From NCBI GenBank assembly GCA_900239685.1, contig OENT01000110.1:62001-126000 (forward strand): a stretch of 64,000 nucleotides of DNA, given 5' to 3'. Below, piece by piece: positions 11,430-25,200 of the stretch (within the stretch, counting starts at the first letter, position 1; each line of letters begins with the position of its first letter). Source of the DNA: Rotaria macrura (taxonomy: Eukaryota > Rotifera > Eurotatoria > Philodinida > Philodinidae). The notes below the pieces were generated by a model. It was given only the letters and a program-made list of their open reading frames with translations, was not told the origin of the DNA and did not search any database. The position numbers and the translations under genes are program-made.

Positions 11430-13295
11430 TCGAACTAATTCATGAATTAGCAGTGCTGATAAAATAATACAATATTAGTTCATTGAAATTAATTTTCTTT
11501 TCGAATCTCATTTACATTTATAGCAAACAAATACTCAATCGTCGAGGATGATTGGATAATTATCAGAATAAATCAATACGAATATTTATTCTAACGCGAC
11601 GTTATGAGAAGGATATTTTTTCTCTTTCATACCGAATTAATTTATAATCACTATGGTTAAAATAAAATAAATTTAATATCACTACTTTCAAAACATGACG
11701 AGAATAGACTAAAAGCTAGAAGATTAATATGCGATGCACGTATATATTCGTATCATCAAGTAAATGTTAAAATATTCGATTAAATTTTTCGATTTTCCTG
11801 CTAGTTGATGAAATATGTCAGTAGTCAACGAAATTCATGATTAGAAACAATATGAACTTATCGTGCTTTATTGCTAAGTTCACGTCAGAACAAGCAAACG
11901 GCGTTGTAAACTCATCTGTGTAGTGATGATTCTTTTTCTTTCTCTCCTCACCTTTACTTCATTCGTTGGCTCAATCACTCCACACTTGTACATTGTTCTC
12001 TATTGAATTTATTCAAATTTAATGAGTTCTCTCTTTGCTATTTTCTTTTCATAGAAATATTAAAAATGACAGAATGAAAGAACATTTAAAATGTCTGTGA
12101 TTGTATAATGCTAGCAAATTGTCTTTCTTTCAACTCAAACTATGTTCAATAAAGAAATTAGATTGCCTATTTGTATGATACTGTTGTAGATTGGACTGTT
12201 ATTAAATTCTAAGAAGAAAGGCAAACAATCCAACGATGTCAATGTCGTGTAAAATCATATGAATGCGTCGATAAAAACTTCACTTCGATTTCGTTTGAAT
12301 GCTTACAGTGTATCATTATGATGGAAAGAATTGAAGTCTTACAATGCCACGAACTCATTCATTTCGAGTGATATTCCATGTTTTTTTTGACTCGTTGGTC
12401 TTTCGTCATCAAAACACTTGACGTCTTTGTAACGAATCACTTCGAAAGTCATTCTCAGACATGACATCCTTTACATTGACAATCAAATCGATCATATAAA
12501 ATGATTCCTTAAGGTAACAATAGACGCGTATTGCCATACTCGAATGACACAGTTCATTCATTGCTATCAAGAAATCTTCAATGTTTTTGGCTTTTTTTTC
12601 TCAACTAAATATTCAATATTATTCGTTCGAGTTCATAGTATACCATTATTGTAAGTGCATTCTTTGAATATGTTATAACATGAAATGAGCATGATTGTTA
12701 ACAAATTCCTTATCAAATAAATCAATTGATGTTAATACGGGTAATGTTTCTTATCAAGCTTTCGAAATATAAAGTGGAAAAATAAGATTTTTGTCTACGG
12801 ATCACTGTTGATTTGAGAATTAGCATGGATATTCGATATTGTCTATCAAAAAAATAGCTGATAGTCTGTCATCATAAACGAATCCGATATCGAAATATGA
12901 ATGTAAATTGGTGAAAATTTTGAATTTCATGTTTGTACGGACTACTAACATATTCCGTAAAAACATATTGACCTTTGAGTTCTTTACATGGACAAGTAAA
13001 TATTTGCTCTCTTAGTCTACAATGTATTTTTTGTTCTTCATGTTTTGTTTGTAACGACAGCTACAGTAGAATGATGTATTATGAGATTGGAACATTGTCG
13101 ATTCGAAGAAGAAGAACGAGTAAAAGAACTCTCTCTCCCTGTAAGAAAAATATGTTGTTGTTGTTATTATAATAATAATAATTATTATTATTAGTGGTAA
13201 AAGTAGTGAATCGATGGCGCTGTTTTTTTATTTTTAAATGATAAAACGGTCTTAATCGATGCAGATTGTTTTAATTCAGTGTATCGTTTTAGAAA
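11430..13295. other. Divergent intergenic region between HEXD and PHM
   Basis: The minus-strand HEXD gene and the plus-strand PHM gene start head to head, about 1.9 kb apart, so both promoters must lie here. I see no coding exon. A TTG/TTA/ATA trinucleotide run occurs at about 13153-13194, just upstream of PHM. No specific promoter element can be assigned by eye in this AT-rich sequence. Confidence 0.5.
13153..13194. repeat. Trinucleotide microsatellite (TTG/TTA/ATA)
   Basis: A run of TTG units passes into TTA/ATA/ATT units, forming an imperfect self-complementary AT-rich tract about 100 bp before the PHM start codon. It is a simple repeat; any regulatory role is speculative. Confidence 0.8.
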
Positions 13296-15296
13296 ATGGC
13301 ATTTTACAATTTATTTTCGATTATCCTCGGCTTCTCCTCCTTATTATTACTAACAGCAACAGATGAGACACCCAATACTTTAAATATTCTTATGCCCAAT
13401 GCTGTCGCTACTCATGTATGTATACAATTTCATGAAGTCATAAGAATATCAGAGTACTCAAAATAGGTCGATGATTATTTATGTGCATCATTTGAAATGG
13501 ATAAAGATAATGCAACGTATATAAGTAATTATTTGGAAAGAAAAAACAAGTCACTTCTATATAGTCATCTGTTTTTTCTTAATTAGCTGCATTCAATCCA
13601 TCAGCTACATCAAAAGATGCTCATCACATTTTACTTTTCGGATGTGCAGAACCAGGAAGTGAAAAAAAGATTTGGTAAAATTCAAATGAATCGATATTAT
13701 GTCATTGAAATTACATATTTTTGTCAAGGAATTGTGGTGAAATGGTACATGCAGATGAATCTTCGGAAGACACTTACGAATCAGCGCCCACGTGTGCATC
13801 AGGCTCGACTATCATCTATGCTTGGGCTATGGATGCTCAAAAAACTGAATTACCTAAAGGTTCAATGTTCACTAAAAACAACATAGAAACTAAAAGCAAT
13901 ATAATTCAATTTCCCTTTGTAGATGTCGCTTTCAAAGTTGGAGGTTCAACTCCAATTAAATATCTTGTACTACAAGTACATTATGCAAATCTTGATAAAT
14001 TTCTAGGTAACTTAATCAATCATAAAAGAAGTTTTTTGTATCCTAGAATATAAATATATGTGTTTTTAAGCTGGAAAAACTGATCAATCAGGCTTAATAC
14101 TAACAACATCCCCGATTCCGTAAGTAGTATATCTATTTTTCTTGCTTGAGATTTTTCACATGCTGCTCGGGAAGAAAAGAAAAATTATTCTTTTGAATCT
14201 AAATTCCTAAACAGAACGCCAAAAACAGCTGGTGTTATGCTATTATCAACTGATGGGGCTATGGCACCTCATTCGCTTGGTAATTAACTTGCATATGACT
14301 ATCATAATATTGAGTGTTGTTTGTTCTTTGTCTGTGTGCTTGCACTTGCTTGTTGTATTGTCTAGAACATCTAAACGTGTTGACATGCTTTTGCTTTTGA
14401 CTTATGGTCGGATTCAAGAGAATTCTGGAGGTAAACTCATTGTAGTACACAAAATTTTGCTTTTACCTCAACGTTTTTTCCTAAGTGATGAATATCTAAT
14501 GGTTTTTTTCTTCATGTTTCTATAGAGGTTTTTGAAGTTGCTTGCAAAATTCAACAAAATATCATCATGCATCCATTTGCATTTCGAACTCATGCTCATA
14601 AATTAGGTAACAGAACTCTACGTTTTAGTTTGTTTGTGTATTTTGACTGAAATGCATTGAATACAAATATTTTTAAAATCAGGTCTTGTTAATTCTGGCT
14701 ATCGCGTACGTGGTAGAAATGCGAATCAAGAATGGACTGAAATAGGTCGACGTTCACCACAATTACCACAAATGTTTTATCCAATTGAGAAAGATTTACC
14801 TATTCAACAAGGTGATTATGTTGCAGCTGCTTGTACAATGTATAATTCACAGTCACACGTGGTTCGAATTGGGTACGATCTTAATTATTTTATTGTTGTT
14901 GTTGACACTTTTATTGTTAAAATATTTAACTCTAGTCCTACTGGTAATGATGAAATGTGTAATTTTTATATGATGTATTGGGTTGATGGTGATCAATTAT
15001 TAAACGAAGATGTTTGTACAAGCGATGGACCTCCTCTATATTATTTTGGACGTGATCGAGTAGGATTGCTTTGTTTTCTGTTTTCATTATTCTACAGTTT
15101 ATTCTTATTATGAAATTCATTGTAGCATTTAAATGTTGACAAGATTCCTGAAGATGCATTTCACATTCCACCACCACCCAATGGTCCAGCACCTGGAGAA
15201 CCTATACAAGGTGGTCATCATATGATGATGCAACATAAAACAAAACCGCGTCACCGACAATATCGTTATGAATTCATCGATGAAAATGATATATAG
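13296..15296 (+). CDS. PHM: Peptidylglycine alpha-hydroxylating monooxygenase (monofunctional, secreted)
   Basis: Ten exons: 13296-13415, 13467-13524, 13587-13674, 13729-14006, 14071-14119, 14215-14279, 14526-14606, 14683-14872, 14936-15059 and 15126-15296. Phases agree and give 407 aa. A hydrophobic leader ([20 protein letters not shown]) marks entry into the secretory pathway. The copper sites of the PHM/DBH family are visible: H72-H73 (AHHILLF), H173 (LQVHY), H242-A-H244 (RTHAH) and the Met ligand M317 (NDEMCN). WNCG, YAWAMDA, FKVGG and SGYRVRG are further PHM-like segments. The enzyme hydroxylates the alpha carbon of C-terminal glycine in peptides, the first step of peptide amidation. The lyase (PAL) domain of bifunctional PAM is absent; the protein ends in a Pro- and His-rich tail, so a separate lyase gene would be needed. 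DBH-like MOXD1 is less likely because the N-terminal DOMON domain is missing. An AATAAA follows at about 15376. Confidence 0.92.
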
Positions 15297-17968
15297 ATAT
15301 GAAAAATCTACATTTACATAAATTCTATTTTATTCTTAATTGAAACAACAGAAGATCCTTTTTCGAAAAATTAAAAATAAATTAATAAACACTGCAACAA
15401 TGATTTTTCTTTAATTTTCTCTGCTAATGTCTCTTAGAAGACATTCAACTTTGTTCGTTTCAATGAAGATTATCAATGATTTGGTTAACATAGCGTCTAG
15501 AATGTGTAAAAGATTATTGTTCTTGATACTTGTCATCTATCATTGTAAAATATAGGTATATATCTGTATGTCTTTGATTATGATACAGGAGCAGAACTTG
15601 TCAATCCTATGTGCATCTATTGTACATTTCATAAAATGATACTAACATATCATATGTGCCATTTTGGACATATTTCGACCTGTCAACATAGTAAAAAGTT
15701 ATGTTCCTTAGTATTCAAATACAGGTATTAATTGGTGTAGCTCATTGAAACCAATAAACGGCTATTACATCACACCATGAAATCAGAATGTCAACACTCG
15801 AATAAGTTGACAGCAGAAGAACGATGGCGAAATTCTTCTTATTCGAGAAGAATGTCATTCGATGATTGGTAGTCAATGTTAATCGTATCTGATTCAGAGA
15901 CATACAGTCTAATTTGATTTGTTAGTAATAATTAATATGCTATGAAATCCGAGCTTGTTAAATAAACCACACAAGATAGAAGTCAATAATCGAAAGACAA
16001 GGTAGAGTTATGCATTTGACAGAAAGAGAAGAAACTAAAATAGTAGATGACAACAACTAATGATCGTACAGATTGAAAGGATCTTTCATCGAACTTTTCA
16101 AATGATATTTGAGCATACAAGGTTCGAAAATAACAGCACTATATTTCTCAGTTCCTCAATAGTTTATGAAGTAAGATTTCAGGATTATAGTTAAGAAAAA
16201 TTCAAATAGTCAGGCAGTGGCGAAAACGTAATTCATGGAATTTCATTACAGATTTTCATGAATATACTACTTTCAGACACAATATAAAATCATCTAACCG
16301 AAGAAAATTTTTAACCTTGAATCATTTTAGCACAGAACACTCTGGAGAAATCTGACGGATTATGGCTGTCAGTATTAACCTTAGTATGACATGCAAAATG
16401 TCAATTCTCTTTGGTATTTAGGTCATTATGAAACAACAAGCATCTTTTCACACTTTTTGTTTATAGTTCACCGCAACTTCTTATTATACGATAGAGAACA
16501 CATCTTAAAGAATTTTTCTAATATTTATTGGTTTATCAACAAGTCTGGCAGATCCATAGAGAATATGCGAATATGTTGAAAAAAAGTATTGTGTCAGATG
16601 CCTATGATTGTGGTTCATGTTCTATAGTGTTTGTTTGTGTTTTCTAATGGTGTAATCGGGATATGAGTAAAGTGAGTGCGTGAAACAGATGTGATCTTTC
16701 ACCTTTCCATAGCTAGTAATCAATGTATGTCGAACGAACTGTCAAAATTTGCCCTGCCAAGAACTTTGAGCAGCTAACTGTCGTTTAAAATTGTGCTGCA
16801 TCGTTACCATCTGATCGAGTACTCTATGAATAGTTACTTCGCCTCTCAACGATAAATAAGAATCAAAACATAAGAATCACTTATTTTTTACAACATAATA
16901 TCTCTTACCATTATGTGCTCTCATATTAGGGATAGACATTGTAATGTTGCACTGCATTCTGGATTATATTTTTGGGAAACGACTACTGAACCAGTACTTG
17001 AGAGAAGTTTAATCGTTGTTTCAGTTAAGCTTTTCTCCACTACACATTTAAATATTTTACAGTTACTTTTCCAAGTCTGATATCAAATTAATATAGATGT
17101 TGGCAAATGGTCGACATTGAGAACAACGTTTATTCTCGTCACGAAAATTTCTACTGTATTGTGTTACTAAAACAGTTGTGATGAGCTTATTCCTTTAATG
17201 CATTGAATAGAAATAATATTGTAAATGAAACCAATGGCATATGAGGCTCTAAGTAAAAAGAAACTTGTAGAAGTAAAATTTTACTACGTTTTATTTCATT
17301 TATGTCGTTATGTCTAATCTGTCTATTCGACTTCTGTCTTGTCATATTCAAATATCTTCGTCTAAATACGGTAGCCAAGACTTGATACAATTCAAATAGA
17401 AGTTAATATGTTTGAAAATATGATTTCAATCATGATGATTCCCGTGTTCGTCTTCTAGAAATTCACACATCAACTTTCTAAGCGTTACAAACAACTCAAA
17501 TGTTCATGGTAGTGTGGTTTTATTAGATCAAATTTCTAAACAATTATTCGTTCACTGGAAGTTAGTGAAAAGTATCTCTTGTAATGCACAACATTTGAAT
17601 TCGTGTATTAAACAACAATATCGAATACATGTGCCCTACATACACTTCTGACTGATGATACGTTGAAATCTGAGAGTAAACATGAAAATCTTCAGAGTGC
17701 CTCTGTTGACTATGAGCTCAATTCGATGAAATGTTAATTCAGCCAATATTTAGCACCTTTAAATAAAAATCAAACGCAAATATTTTGGTCGATATTCGTG
17801 TGTATCATAAAAGATTGACTCCCAAAACATATTTACTGAGAAACAGAATCATGAAAAGAAAACATTTGAAGAAAATCATAGGTTATGCTTGTTCGCCAAT
17901 ATAAAAGATGCCAATGCCTGGTGTCATTCTATACAACTGATTTCAGCCAATCATCGAAAATCATTCAC
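15297..17968. other. Gene-free stretch between PHM and the LRR gene
   Basis: It holds the PHM 3' flank with a poly(A) signal near 15376. A short perfect 10-bp inverted repeat (CTCGAATAAG and CTTATTCGAG) at about 15797-15846 could form a stem-loop. No exon with splice support was found. Confidence 0.5.
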
Positions 17969-19058
17969 ATGCATCAATATATGCTATATTTTCTTGTGCT
18001 TATTTTGGTTTGCACATGGTTTTCTCCAATTGAATGTAGTGTTCAATTGCCTCAAAAACCATTAAAATCACTTGTCACAGGAGGATATCAAGGTATATTT
18101 TTAAACAAAGATAAAAACCCTTAAAACTTTTCTGACAATTAGGTACCTCAATAAGAAATCGTATATCAACAGTAGATTGTACAGAATTCGCAAACGATTA
18201 TGAAGTTCTCTATCATCTTACATTTTTAATTATGATCAATCCAATGTCAATCGACTGGGACAAGAGCTATGCTCGAATGGACAGCACCGATACTTTCGTA
18301 GAATTAATTGAATTGAGAGACGTCAATAGTCTTGTTCCATCAACTATATTTTGCTTGAAGAAACTGAAATATCTTCGAATTACAGACATGATCTTTTCCA
18401 ACGGTAAATAAAAATTTCGTATTTATATCTATGCCATCAACATTATATTATTTTAGATACGGTACTTGATGTGCTGATAAATATGCGCCAGTTGAAAACC
18501 CTGGAAATATACAATGTACCTATCACACATTTTACAAATAAACTGTCATCTCTCTTGCAACTTAGTCGATTGGCTCTTGTTAATTGTTCTCTCACGCAAT
18601 TGCCAGAATTCAGTGACATGTTAAATCTCCAGCACATTGATCTCCATAATAATCGTTTATTTCAAATCGATGGATTGAACAGTATCAATTCGTTGGTACT
18701 GTCCAACAATCTTTTCACTGAGATACCGAAGATGGATCAGCCAGACTTTGTTCAATTCTTAGATATGAGTGGCAATCCTCTGAAGCATGTTCTGACTTTA
18801 GGATCGTTTGAGAACGCGTACATGGTAAACCTTCAGAATACAACCATATCATCCATTCCAACCGGCATCGATAAACTTCGACAACTCAATACACTAAATT
18901 TATCGTACAACAAACTGTTCTACTTACCAGACAATATTCTAAAGTTAATAAGTCTGAATTATCTTTATTTAGAAGGAAATGCGTTTTCAAGCAGCACGAT
19001 TGAAATATTTCGATCGAAAATGATCGGAGCGCTACCTAGTGTGAAGTTGATCATGTAG
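17969..19058 (+). CDS. Secreted leucine-rich-repeat protein
   Basis: Three exons (17969-18092, 18143-18403, 18457-19058) join in phase to give 328 aa. The start at 17969 is chosen because it opens directly on a signal peptide (MHQYMLYFLVLILVCTWFSP...ECS); an in-frame ATG at 17885 would add 28 non-hydrophobic residues. From about residue 120 there are tandem LRRs of the LxxLxLxxNxL type, such as LQHIDLHNNRLFQI, INSLVLSNNLFTEIP and LNTLNLSYNKLFYLP. The chain stops soon after the last repeat, with no transmembrane helix, GPI-like tail or kinase. Cysteines before the repeats may form an N-terminal cap. Such proteins bind partner proteins outside the cell; the partner cannot be inferred. An AATAAA lies about 30 bases after the stop. 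The exact LRR family is not determined. Confidence 0.82.
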
Positions 19059-22000
19059 TCTTTATTGTTGACGGTAATTGATGCCAATAATAAAAAGTCT
19101 ATCGATTCGACTTCTATTAAAGTATTTGCCTGATATCAGACATGCTGTATAAATACAGAAAAGTTTCTTTCTGCAAATCATATAATTAAAATTCATTGTT
19201 CACTATCTACCGATTGAAAGCAGCAGCATATTAATTATTACTCATCACATAAATTCAGTTTTAGCTTGGACAAGAAGTCGGTTGAAATTTCAACTAAACA
19301 TGTATCATTGTTCCGACTTACTAATCTTCAATGATTCAAATTGATCAAATTGTTTCTATATGGTATAAAGCCTGAATGAATACGTACTTGCCTACTGAAA
19401 ATCTTTCGTTAACATCTACTTTTAAAACATTGATTGGAATTAATTAGTGACATAATTCTTTCGACATATTTGCAAACATGTTGGCTCAAGCCATGTATGA
19501 GGATGTTTTTCTCAAAAAAGAAATACGAGATTGAAAATGCGGCACATTTTATGAGATCTATCGGAAAGAGTCTTGAATGTAAGAAAGATATATTTATTGT
19601 TTTCTTCCATGCATATATACGTTCGATTAGGAATTATTTAATCAAACAATGAAAAGTTAGTCATGTTTCATTGCTCAATGAGATATTCCATCAGACATCA
19701 ATCAATTAGTTATGCGATTAGGTCTACCTATTTCATTTTCATTTTTTCGCTTGAGAATATTACAAATTATTTGATTGACCTTGGAGAACGAGGAAGAAAT
19801 CTCTTCTGTTACAATATTTTCTACTAGGTTTTTTTCCCAATTAGGAGAGTTTTTGTCAATATCTTGGCTAAGAACATTGAATCACTGCCAAACTAAATGA
19901 ATGAATTTTGAATCACAAGATTTTCGTAGATAGATTATATAATCATTGAAAATGTCATCAAATTTAAGATAGAACGAACATAGCCTTTTTGAAATATTCA
20001 AATTAAGTGGAATCTAACTCTATGAAAAAAAGAGCATTTTAATAATAAACTAAATAACTATTTCATGAAGGCTACTTTCGTTGTGATTCAAACTTAGGAA
20101 AATTCTCCGTAACTCAAGAGTTTATCTGAGAATCAGATTTCAGTTCGAATATCCTTCATTCAAGTGCTTATGATTTCTAATCTCAAAGGACGAATGATCG
20201 AATGAAACAATCCTACATCAATACGTGACGATTGAACAACAAAATCTAAATAGATGTTTTCATGACTCTTCAAAATCATTCAAATACCAAAATTTTCAAA
20301 GAAAGCAAGTTTTGACAATTGCAATACTACCCTTGTTAGCTTGTTAATCAAAACAGATAAAAATAGAATGAAAATACTCATAGGCAATCCAGTAATTGTT
20401 TGATTAATAAACGAACAAGTAGTCGATCATGAGTCACATATTAATATGGAACATTTTTTTTCGTATCACAACCAACGATTGAAGATATGTGTGTATTGTG
20501 ATGTTCTCACCTGTTTATTAATGTGTCTGAAATCCTTTCAGTATACTCATCGACCTTTTTGATTTAAATGCTATTAGATAAACATGATTCTTGTTTGTTT
20601 AGTTACTTGCCAATGATTAATAAAAATAAAAATAAAGAAAAGAATAATTATATTCATATTGAATCCTACCGCATTCTTTCTGTCAAGGCAAGAACGTAAC
20701 GCTCGACTAAGCAATCCATTTTTCTTTCATTTTCTTTCGTTCTTTCGCTAAATGCGTATAAGTTTGATGATGAAGGAAAAACAAACGCATGGGCTGTATA
20801 GAACTACTCGTCAATATTGTATCTAATGAGCTAAGTTTTGCATGTTTATTACTTGATCAGATGGAAATACAAGTGAGTGAATTATAAGTAATAAAATGTT
20901 TCTATTGACAATATCGATATACTGTGTACGGGTCATCTTCATGTAGCCGGTTTTTATTGCCAAAGTGAATTTCTTCAGGATAAGCTAAGTGTAGAAATTG
21001 ATCGAATCAAATGTTCTCTTAATTTTGAAATTTTATTTCAAGCTCGTATGACAACGAGCAGGATGATGTAAATGACTCCGAGATGCTTACGTCCTACTAG
21101 AAAGGATTAGAGCCATATGGTATTTATGTAGTTGAAGACTCCCAGTTTTTATGTTTCATACATGTTATTATGTTTAGAATTTTTTTTTATGAGATTTACA
21201 TTGAAGTTACTGCAAAACGTAGTGAACCATTCACTTCAGTTAAGTAAAGAGTAATTACATGCAATAGTTTCAAGAAATTCACTCAAATGAAAATTCATTC
21301 GTGTGAAACCGAACTTCGGAATAACAGTAAAATAATTTATACTGAAAACAATCGAATAAAGCCACATAGATCATTATGAACAGAAACACTTTGCCTTGTT
21401 TTTCTCTGACACTCTGTTCTTTTATTATATAGTTGAAACTTGAAGTACACTATTTATCAAACATACTTTTTTTAAAAATATTTCCCTTCGAATATCATAA
21501 GAGAACTGATTATTATTTAACATGTTTTGTGATTTCCTAGTTATGAGACACATTTTTGTTTTCAATTGCGCTTAATCAGCCACCTACTCGATTAAGTAAT
21601 CAATAAGAAGCCTAATATTTCTCACTAATCACAATTCAATTCTTTGGTGTCATTTCGCTTCACATGTAAGGCTAATTGGTTGAAATCTAATTAATGTATA
21701 GTTAAAAGAAGTAGTATTATTTCTACATGGAATAACGATCTGAATTCATCTAACGCGTATGATAAACTTGAATATAAAATTAAATCAAACTAACAAAGCC
21801 TATTTTTCTTTTGCTTATATATGTACGATATTTTAAATTACAGAACCAGACAACACTATTCCATTATTCAATAAATGCTAAACTTTACGATCAAGTAAAC
21901 AGACTTTTCCTTACTAAAAAAAACAATAAACAAGCGAACGGATTCTTTTTATAACTCGTTATTAACAATATCTGGGTTTGAGAAAACGATTTCTTAGCTC

Positions 22001-22294
22001 AGATCTTTCAAAACATAATGAAAATTGTCAACAAATGATGGCATTGTAACTCACTTCAGCTGCGGCGACATACTTAAATTTGTAATTTATTTTGCTTTTA
22101 CCATAGTTTATTAACTACAACTGAATCTTTTAGATTTTTTCTAAGCCAAACATATGTCGATAACGGGAAATTATCAATCAAATTCGTAAGACCGACTACA
22201 GCACCTTGCCCTTAAATTACACGCACAATAACTATTCATTATTGTCTGATTTCTATCATATCGACTTCAGTTAGAACGATTTGTCTTGTGTGAG
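19059..22294. other. Gene-free stretch between the LRR and OPT genes
   Basis: About 3.2 kb of AT-rich sequence. Short open runs such as 19434-19652 have no initiation, splice or family features. No repeat with clear ends was recognised. The promoter of the OPT gene should lie near its right end. Confidence 0.45.
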
Positions 22295-25200
22295 ATGGCA
22301 GAAAATAGTTTGTTTTCCGAGAGGGAACCAGAAACGGTACGCTTACTCCAGAGCGTTCAAAAGCCATCAAATAACACTGAAGACAACAGCGTATCGACTC
22401 TATTCGAAGAAGAATCACCACATGAAATAGTTGCTGCTAATGTATCAAATCGAGACAATCAAAAATTACTGTGTCTTACATTTCGTTCATGGACTCTTGG
22501 TCTCTTATTAACTTGTGTTCTCTCATTTATCAATCAGTTCTTTTCGTTTCGCACAATACCCATTTCTCTTAGTATCATCGTTGCACAATTAATATCTTAT
22601 CCCCTAGGTACCATGATGGCTTCACTATTACCTAGTCGAACATTTGTGCTATTCGGTGGACGATGGAAATTCTCGTGTAATCCAGGCCCATTTTCAATCA
22701 AAGAACATTGCATTATTTCAACAATGGTCAATGTAGCAAGTGTAAGTCTCAACGTTTACTTTTCATCTTGTCTTGAATTCAAATACGTAGGGTTCATCGT
22801 GGGCCATCTATGTTATTGTCATTCAACGTCTATTCTACAATCGTGAAATGAACTATGTTCTCGCTCTATTATTTGTTATGTCATCTCAAATACTTGGTTA
22901 TGGCATGGCTGGTATCATGCGGAAGATTGTTATTTGGCCGGCTGCGATGATTTGGCCGAAAACTCTAATCAGTTGTAGCATCTTTCGGGTCTTACATAAC
23001 GATTACAATGATGCAAAAGAAAACGAAAAAACTCATTTAGCCAAGTCAAAACCATCAATGTCTCGTTTTCATTTTTTCCTTTTAACGTTTTTCCTTCAAT
23101 TTCTATGGTATTGGATTCCAGGCTATATATGTCCTGTTTTATCACTGTTCTCATTGTTCTGTATGATCGATCCGACTAATGTTGTGCTTTCTCAAGTAAC
23201 CGGAGTCAATGGACTTGGTTTTGGTTCGCTTGAACTAGACTGGAATGCTTGGGTATCATTTTTGGACTCGCCGATTGTCGTTCCATTCTGGTATGTTATT
23301 ATTATAGATCATTACCAAAATAAAACTTCGCTTTGTGTAGGGCTCAGTTGAATATTATTGTCGGATTTTTTATTGTGGTATGGGTGGTGACACCAGCTGC
23401 CTACTATAGTAACTTGTGGAATTCGAAAGCAATGCCTATTGTCTCAAGCCACATCTTCACTACAGAAGGCTATTATTATAATGTCAGTGCTGTACTTGAT
23501 TCAGATCTACATTTAAATGAGACAGCATATAAAATATATGGTTGTTATCTTCTTTTTCTTGTCAAACTATTTTCGACACTAATATTTTTCAGGTCCAGCA
23601 CGCTTGTCCACTATTTTTATTTTCAGTTATGGAATTGCATTTGCTGCAGTTGCTTGTATGCTTGTTCATACTTGTCTCAATGATGGTAGTTAAAACAAGC
23701 GATTGATATATTCAGCACAAAATATGTTCTTCTATTTATTGATTGCTAAAGGTCAAACTATTCTTGAACGATTTCGTTCTTCGACGTGGGACTCGATCGA
23801 TGATGTTCATGGTAAATTGATGGCTAAATATAAGGAGGCATCCGAATGGTGGTATGCATGAACACTGTTTCTTTTGATGTATGACATCATAAATATGTCT
23901 CTGTTCTTTTATCTACAAGGTATACAATCGTATTTACTTGTGCCTTCACTATTGCATTGATTGTTTGTCACATTGGTAAACTTATGCCTTGGTATATGCT
24001 TTTTGGTATACGCAGAAAAAATCTAAATTTGATTATTCTCACTTATAAAGGTCGTATTTGTATTCTAGTCGCTGTTGGCGTTGCATTTATTTTTCTTCTA
24101 CCTAATGCTATTATGATAGCAGTGACCAATAGGGCACTAAGTAAACATATTTGGTGACCACGCTCATTTCGTCCACTTGCAATTCGTCCCAAGTTCATTT
24201 TATTTCATAGCTTCACTTAAATAAATCCTATAAAATGTTCAAAGATAGATATTGTGTAAGTACTAACTGTTGTGTCTAGTTAATCGTCAAGATTTAAAAA
24301 GTCAATAAGGGGTGAGTTGGTTTCGATTTTACACATTTGTCGAGAATAATTTTCTATTCACGATTGGATCACATGAATTAGAGATTGTTGCCATCTCAAG
24401 CAAATTCACAAAATAGTTTCAAATATAAATACGATCGAAGACTTAAAGAGTTTCCCAGAAACTGTAATGATATATTTTTCGAAATATTTTTGCACCCAAT
24501 ATCAAGTAACAGAAAAAACGTATACTTTGTAGTGAAGATGAAAACTGAGGAAATAAACCAAAATTTACCGTACTGGTTTGGAATGTATACGAACAGGCTA
24601 AATAAGACTTGCCAACCCTTCTAGGAATAGAATCATGCATTCAACAATTGCATATCAATCAAGCATCCTTCTATTAATAAACTTTCTAAACCAGGTCAAT
24701 GAATTCGATCGAATCAGAAAAGATCGTATGGAAATCCTCGTTTTTTACTCACTAAAAGATCTGATTACAGACATCTACTTTCTAATGTGTGAAAATGTTA
24801 GCATTTTATCGCAATGGTAGAGGCCGGTCAGATCATACGATAGGATGTATTCGGACTCTGATAGTAGGATTCAATCGAATCCGAACATAAGGGTCCGAGT
24901 GTCGGATCGCAACCCAATATCCTATGGGATTTCCTCGGATTATAGAAATTCCAATAGAAACATGATCGGATCCAATTATTTGAATGATAATCCTAGGTAA
25001 TGCATTTCACGTGGGTGATCTTGCTCTGAGATGAATATTGAACAAATTAATGTAAATGTGAACAAGCAAAGACAAAAAGAAAAAAATAAGGGACGTCTTT
25101 ATCCACAAGTGAAAATAATCGAGCTGTGTATTAAAATATACTTAATTTTATATTTTTGCTATGAAAATAAATAGTCATAATTTGGGACGAAATGTAAAGG

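Noticed and set aside
14341-14410. Possible extra PHM exon after TCTAG (reading EHLNVLTCFCF)
   Set aside because: It hits a stop after ten codons. Joining exon 6 (ending 14279) straight to 14526 gives the spacing expected between the LLSTDGAMAPHSL segment and VFEVACKI.
24385-24820. Open frames inside the TIR element of OPT intron 7
   Set aside because: They are short, overlap on both strands and show no transposase-like motifs; they read as chance frames in a non-autonomous element.
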